64,000 nt of DNA from contig PLCS01000008.1 of assembly GCA_003134855.1 (NCBI GenBank), positions 641,421-705,420 of the forward strand, written 5' to 3'. Positions 60,122 through 64,000 of this stretch are shown here, piece after piece. The notes below the pieces were generated by a model, which was given only the letters and a program-made list of their open reading frames with translations, had not been told where the DNA came from and did not search any database. The number at the start of each line of letters is the position of its first letter. Position 1 is the stretch's first letter. The position numbers and the translations under genes are program-made. Source of the stretch: Acidobacteriaceae bacterium (GTDB lineage: Bacteria > Acidobacteriota > Terriglobia > Terriglobales > Acidobacteriaceae).

Positions 60122-61342
60122 ATGATTGATATGAGCAACCCATCCCAATACGTACTCCCTCGCGGCTTCCGCTTTGGCGCCGCCAAGGCGGGGCTCAAGA
60201 AGAGCGGCAACACCGACTTTGCCCTCATCGTGGCCGACGCCCCGGCCAGCGCCGCCGCCGCCTACACCGCCAACCGCGTCATCGCCGCGCCGCTGATTCT
60301 GGACAAGCAGCACCTGAGAGCCACCGGAGGCAAGCTGCGCGTGGCCGCGATTAACGCGGGCAACGCCAACTGCGCCGCCGGCCAGGCAGGCCTGGATGCG
60401 GCTCGCGCCAGCTGCGAGGCCATCGCCCAGCTCTTCGGCTGCCGCCCGGAAGAGGTTTTCCCCTCCTCGACCGGCGTCATCGGCGTTCCGCTGCCGGTTG
60501 AAAAAATCATCGCCGCGCTGCCCGATCTGGCCGCCCATCTGGATGCCGATTTCGACAACTTCCAGCAGGCCGCCCAGGCGATCATGACTACCGATACGGT
60601 GGAGAAGACCGCCTTTGCGCGGCTGGAGGTAGATGGGAAAGAGGTTCGCATCGCCGCCTTCTGCAAGGGCGCGGGCATGATTCACCCACAACTGATTCCG
60701 CACGCGACCATGCTGGTTTACATCCTGACCGACGCGGCCGTCGAGCCGGCGATTCTGGACGGCTACCTGCAACCGGCCATTGAGGTCAGCTTCAACCGCA
60801 TCTCGGTGGACGGCGACACCTCCACCAACGACACCGTGCTGCTGCTGGCTTCGGGCGCGAGCGGAGCCGCAGTCGGCGCGGGCAATGCCGCCTTTGCCGC
60901 CGCTCTGACGCAGGTCTGCGCCTCGCTGGCGCAGCAGGTTGTGGCCGACGGCGAGGGCATCACGCATGTTGTGGAGCTGCACATCGAGGGAGCGGCCACG
61001 GACGCGGATGCGCTCAAGGTCGCCAAGGCCATCGCCCACTCGCCGCTGGTGAAGACGGCCTGGGCGGGCGGCGACCCCAACTGGGGCAGGCTGGCGGCGG
61101 CCATCGGCTACTCCGGCGCGCAAATCGACCCGGATCGCTTCGACATTCGCTTCGGCGAGCTGGCCATCTGCCGCGACGGCGGACGCGCGCCTGAGTTCGA
61201 CGAGGCCGCCGCACACGACTATATCGCGCAGCGGGAGTTCTCGGTCACAATCGAGCTGCATCAGGGCGTCGGCTCCTGCCTCTTCTGGACCACCGACCTG
61301 ACCCACGAGTATGTCAGCATCAACGCCGACTACTCTACCTAA
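60122..61342 (+). CDS. argJ: Glutamate N-acetyltransferase/amino-acid acetyltransferase ArgJ
   Basis: A 406-residue enzyme. I prefer the ATG at 60122 (AAAGG about 9 bases upstream); a TTG at 60113 and an ATG at 60131 are alternatives. ArgJ transfers acetyl from N-acetylornithine to glutamate in the cyclic arginine pathway. FCKGAGMIHPQLIPHATMLV holds the autoproteolysis site with its nucleophilic Thr in ATM. NRISVDGDTSTNDTVLL is the second signature. The protein is full length. No other arg gene is adjacent. Whether it also uses acetyl-CoA cannot be read from sequence. Confidence 0.97.
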   Translation: MIDMSNPSQYVLPRGFRFGAAKAGLKKSGNTDFALIVADAPASAAAAYTANRVIAAPLILDKQHLRATGGKLRVAAINAGNANCAAGQAGLDAARASCEAIAQLFGCRPEEVFPSSTGVIGVPLPVEKIIAALPDLAAHLDADFDNFQQAAQAIMTTDTVEKTAFARLEVDGKEVRIAAFCKGAGMIHPQLIPHATMLVYILTDAAVEPAILDGYLQPAIEVSFNRISVDGDTSTNDTVLLLASGASGAAVGAGNAAFAAALTQVCASLAQQVVADGEGITHVVELHIEGAATDADALKVAKAIAHSPLVKTAWAGGDPNWGRLAAAIGYSGAQIDPDRFDIRFGELAICRDGGRAPEFDEAAAHDYIAQREFSVTIELHQGVGSCLFWTTDLTHEYVSINADYST

Positions 61343-61480
61343 AGAGACGACTCAAATCTCTTTGCGTTGATGAGTTCGCCCGGCCTTCCGATGAAGAGCA
61401 CAGAGAGTTCCGGCGCGGTTTGAAATAGGATTGCGCAGGGTAAAAAGGGGAATCCAGCGGTTGCGAATCGGGTAGCAATG

Positions 61481-61513
61481 GTCGTATACTGAAATACGAC
61501 TATTCTGGTCGTA
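61481..61513 (+). promoter_or_regulatory. Half-site array (operator candidate) in the feoAB promoter
   Basis: Three 6-bp half-sites occur in alternating orientation: GTCGTA (61481-61486), TACGAC (61495-61500) and GTCGTA (61508-61513). The first pair forms the longer palindrome GTCGTAT-ACTGAA-ATACGAC. TATACT at 61485-61490 could be a -10 box, with TTGCGA at 61461-61466 as a weak -35, so a bound protein would block the promoter. The binding protein is unknown; it does not look like a Fur box. Confidence 0.6.
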
Positions 61514-61556
61514 GTTCTAGGCTTCCGACTATTCAGGAACCCTTTGGAGTTGTACG

Positions 61557-61847
61557 TTGAGCGTGTTGAGCGAATTGAATGTGGGCGAGAGCGGGGTGCT
61601 GATAGGCCTCGACCTGCCTGAATCCGTGCAGAATCACCTGATGCACATGGGCTTTGTTCCCGATGCGCTGATCACGGCTCTGCGCCGCGCCCCGGCCGGC
61701 GACCCCACCGTCTACGGCGTGGACGGCATGGAGATCGCTCTGCGGCGCGAGACCGCCGCGGCCATCCGTGTACGCGCCGCCGGCGCGGAAGACTTGGAAG
61801 ACGACCAAGACGCGTACCTGCCCGAAATGATCGAGGCCGCACAATGA
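61557..61847 (+). CDS. feoA: FeoA-type SH3-like protein
   Basis: A 96-residue protein starting at TTG (61557), with GGAGT 7 bases upstream; a GTG two codons later is less well spaced. The FeoA SH3-like pattern is present (SELNVGESGVLIGLDLPESV, then MHMGFVPDALITALRRAPAG, then YGVDGMEIALRRETA). FeoA supports the ferrous iron transporter FeoB. Its TGA overlaps the FeoB ATG as ATGA, so translation is coupled. Confidence 0.93.
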   Translation: MSVLSELNVGESGVLIGLDLPESVQNHLMHMGFVPDALITALRRAPAGDPTVYGVDGMEIALRRETAAAIRVRAAGAEDLEDDQDAYLPEMIEAAQ

Positions 61848-63754
61848 ACGCTTGCTGCGAGACTCCCGCCTTCGAAGCCCCTACCTCCCCGCCATTCGCC
61901 GGGGCGCTGAAGACGGTGGTGCTGATCGGTCCGCCCAACTCCGGCAAGTCCACGCTCTTCAACCGTCTCACCGGACTGCGCCAGAAGGTGGCCAACTTCC
62001 CCGGCGTGACCGTGGAACAGAGGATGGGCCTGATGGCCGGCGTGGGCCGCGACGATCTGGTTCTGATCGACCTGCCCGGCATTTATTCGCTCGACCCCTA
62101 CAGTGAAGACGCCCGCGTCTCCATCGACGTGCTGCGCGGCAAAATGGCCGGCACGCCCAAGCCGGACGCGGTGCTGCTGGTGCTGGATTCACTGCACCTG
62201 ACCCGCCAGTTGATGCTGGCCGCGCCAGTACTGGCGGTGGGCCTGCCGACGCTTGTGCTCCTGAACATGAGCGACCTGATGGAGGCGCGCGGAGGCCACG
62301 TCGACGCGCTCAAGCTGGCTCGCGAACTTGGCGCTCCGGTGGCCCAGATCAGCGCCGTCCATGGAACCGGCCTGGACGCCGTTCCGCTCTTTCTTCATCA
62401 GCAAACCAACCGCGCCGCCGCCCAGCCGCTCTCGCTGCCGGTGCTGGGCAACGCCGCCAGCGCCCACGCCTGGGCCGCGCAACTGAGCCGCCGCACCGGC
62501 TACCGCGCTCCGCTCTCGGTGGAGGGCACGCGCCAGATCGACAATGTTCTGCTCCACCGCTTCTGGGGGCCGCTGCTCTTTTTGGTCGTGGTTGTGGGTG
62601 TTTTTGAAGTCGTTTTTTCTATCGGCCAGCCGCTCTCCGACGGTTTTGGGGCGATTCTGGCTCGCATCGGCGGCCTGATGAAGCTGGTGATTCCCGCAGG
62701 CTGGCTGCAGTCGCTGCTGCTCGACGGCGCGTGGAAGGGCATCTCATCGGTGCTGGTCTTTCTGCCGCAGATCCTGCTTCTGTTTCTTTTTATCGGGATT
62801 CTGGAAGACTCCGGCTACCTTTCGCGCGCCGCGCTGATCGCCGACCGCGTGATGCGCTCGATTGGACTCAACGGCAAAGCCTTCATCCCCCTGCTCTCGG
62901 CCTATGCCTGCGCGGTCCCGGCGATCATGGCCACGCGCACCATCGAGAACAAGCGCGACCGGATGGCCACGATTCTGGTTGCGCCCTTCATGACCTGCTC
63001 GGCCCGCCTGCCGGTCTATATGCTCCTGATCGCCGCCTTCGTGCCCCGCATTGCCTACCTGCATGGTTTTCTGGGCCTGCAAACGCTGGTGATGCTGGGC
63101 CTCTACCTGGCCGGGTTTGTCGCCGCGATGACCACAGCGTGGCTGCTCAAAAGCTCAATCCTCAAGTCCAGCGATGCGCCGTTCATCCTGGAACTGCCGC
63201 AGTACCGCATGCCGACGTTGCGCTCGCTCGCCCTGCGCCTGATGGACCGCGCGCGCGTCTTCCTACGCCAGGCCGGCACCATCATTCTCTGCGTCACGCT
63301 GGCACTCTGGGTGCTGGCCCATCTGCCGGTGATTCACTCCGCCGGCGGCAACCTCTCCGCGCCGCTGCTCGCCGACAGCCTGATCGGCCGCCTGGGACAC
63401 TTCATTGAGCCGGCGATTGCGCCGCTGGGCTTCAACTGGAAGATCGGCATCGGCCTGCTCTCCAGCGTGCTGGCCCGCGAGGTGATGGTCAGCACCATGG
63501 GAACTCTGTACGGCGCCGATCCCGGCACGCAAGCGCTCAGCCTGCAAACCGCGCTGCACCACGACATGACGCTGGGCGGCGCGCTGGCGCTGATGATTTT
63601 CTTCGCCTTCGCGATGCAGTGCACCTCGACGATGGCCGTCGTTCGCCGCGAGACCAACAGTTGGAAGTGGCCGGCCGTGCAGTTCCTTTATATGCTGGCC
63701 ATGGCCTGGAGCGCGGCCTTTGTGGTCAACCATCTGGTGATGGCGTTCTTCTAA
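61844..63754 (+). CDS. feoB: Ferrous iron transporter FeoB
   Basis: A 636-residue inner-membrane Fe(II) transporter. The N-terminal G domain has GPPNSGKSTLFNRL (G1, residues 27-40), DLPGIYSLDPYSEDA (G3) and NMSD (G4). A helical GDI-like domain follows, then about eight membrane helices in two Gate domains (CAVPAIMATRTIENKRDRMA, and LAREVMVSTMGTLYG with the second Gate). It is somewhat shorter than E. coli FeoB. It is co-transcribed with feoA. Confidence 0.96.
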   Translation: MNACCETPAFEAPTSPPFAGALKTVVLIGPPNSGKSTLFNRLTGLRQKVANFPGVTVEQRMGLMAGVGRDDLVLIDLPGIYSLDPYSEDARVSIDVLRGKMAGTPKPDAVLLVLDSLHLTRQLMLAAPVLAVGLPTLVLLNMSDLMEARGGHVDALKLARELGAPVAQISAVHGTGLDAVPLFLHQQTNRAAAQPLSLPVLGNAASAHAWAAQLSRRTGYRAPLSVEGTRQIDNVLLHRFWGPLLFLVVVVGVFEVVFSIGQPLSDGFGAILARIGGLMKLVIPAGWLQSLLLDGAWKGISSVLVFLPQILLLFLFIGILEDSGYLSRAALIADRVMRSIGLNGKAFIPLLSAYACAVPAIMATRTIENKRDRMATILVAPFMTCSARLPVYMLLIAAFVPRIAYLHGFLGLQTLVMLGLYLAGFVAAMTTAWLLKSSILKSSDAPFILELPQYRMPTLRSLALRLMDRARVFLRQAGTIILCVTLALWVLAHLPVIHSAGGNLSAPLLADSLIGRLGHFIEPAIAPLGFNWKIGIGLLSSVLAREVMVSTMGTLYGADPGTQALSLQTALHHDMTLGGALALMIFFAFAMQCTSTMAVVRRETNSWKWPAVQFLYMLAMAWSAAFVVNHLVMAFF

Positions 63755-63784
63755 ATCTTCCAATTTCGCTTCCGCGCAACAGCT

Positions 63785-63826
63785 TTTTCCTGTTCTCTAT
63801 TCCCAATTCTCTGTTCCCTGCTTCTC
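63785..63826. repeat. Heptamer-period array
   Basis: Six 7-mers (TTTTCCT, GTTCTCT, ATTCCCA, ATTCTCT, GTTCCCT, GCTTCTC) fill most of the gap between feoB and nrdR. Confidence 0.8.
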
Positions 63827-63849
63827 CCATGCGCTAAAATCGCCGTAAG

Positions 63850-64000
63850 ATGAAGTGTCCTTATTGCGGTTTCGGGCAGGATCGGGTGGTGGACTCGCGC
63901 GAGAGCAAAGAGGCCGACTCGATCCGCCGGCGGCGGGAGTGCGAGCGGTGCAATCGCCGCTTCACCACCTATGAGCGGATTGACGAAATTCCCTACATGG
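63850..64000 (+). CDS. nrdR: Transcriptional repressor NrdR (partial)
   Basis: The first 50 codons are in the window. They read [20 protein letters not shown], then [20 protein letters not shown]: a zinc ribbon with CxxC at 3-6 and 31-34, the NrdR start. NrdR represses ribonucleotide reductase genes in response to ATP/dATP bound to its downstream ATP-cone, which is beyond the window edge. No ribosome site stands out before the ATG at 63850. Confidence 0.96.
   Translation, partial: MKCPYCGFGQDRVVDSRESKEADSIRRRRECERCNRRFTTYERIDEIPYM

Noticed and set aside
60101..61306. A 401-codon open frame antisense to argJ
   Set aside because: It is a GC-driven shadow of a clear full-length ArgJ; its translation has no known motif.

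Overview
The window most likely comes from the chromosome of an Acidobacteriota bacterium (Terriglobia-like). This is inferred from family content, not from a marker search: very large secreted proteins mixing NHL, FG-GAP, chitobiase-C-terminal-like and Ig-like repeats, a PEP-CTERM protein, BshA, an HpnK/ChbG-type deacetylase, many FHA/Ser-Thr kinase/TPR proteins, and abundant small dispersed repeats. Coding DNA is GC-rich, so long antisense open frames are common and were ignored.

Layout. 1-0.99 kb is mobile-element debris (two IS5-type transposase pieces in opposite orientation and an IS21-like end). 1-3.8 kb holds bshA, an isoprenylcysteine-methyltransferase-like gene and a ChbG/HpnK-type deacetylase, then tRNA-Val(UAC). 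4.2-10.4 kb is a glycan-use module: a Tat-exported GH101/GH129-like protein, a GH20 hexosaminidase and a divergent sugar-porter MFS transporter. 10.5-11 kb is a scar joining a DUF1156 methylase tail to a DUF499 ATPase tail, the remains of a probable phage-defence locus. 11.1-17.5 kb is one giant secreted repeat protein. 17.8-18.9 kb is a second graveyard (IS5 transposase, SPFH and sigma-54 activator pieces).

19.8-28.6 kb and 34.9-41.1 kb are signalling regions. They hold a membrane FHA protein with a six-unit threonine-motif array, a kinase fused to TPR-like repeats, a large exported helical protein, a protein with a probably dead nucleotide-cyclase-like domain, an ABCG-type transporter with three FHA domains divergent from a kinase-Sel1 protein, and a secreted calpain-like protease. 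Two more secreted proteins (an Ig-repeat lipoprotein and a TonB_C-like protein) lie between them.

41.3-51.5 kb mixes small regulators (a duplicated membrane-protein/XRE pair), a DUF4375 protein, a HicB-like/DUF4440 fusion, a thioesterase, rseP, dxr, a Crp-family regulator, and an ECF sigma/anti-sigma/DUF3106 operon, ending with tRNA-Val(CAC). 51.7-64 kb holds an rsmA fragment and an M13 peptidase beside intact rsmA, ruvC, small membrane proteins, the PEP-CTERM protein, an ABC ATPase, argJ, feoAB with a half-site array in its promoter, and the start of nrdR.

Short 7-bp-period arrays occur in at least eight gene boundaries and a 10-bp-arm palindrome in five; both are spread through the 32-64 kb part. 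No rRNA, CRISPR array or complete phage was seen.
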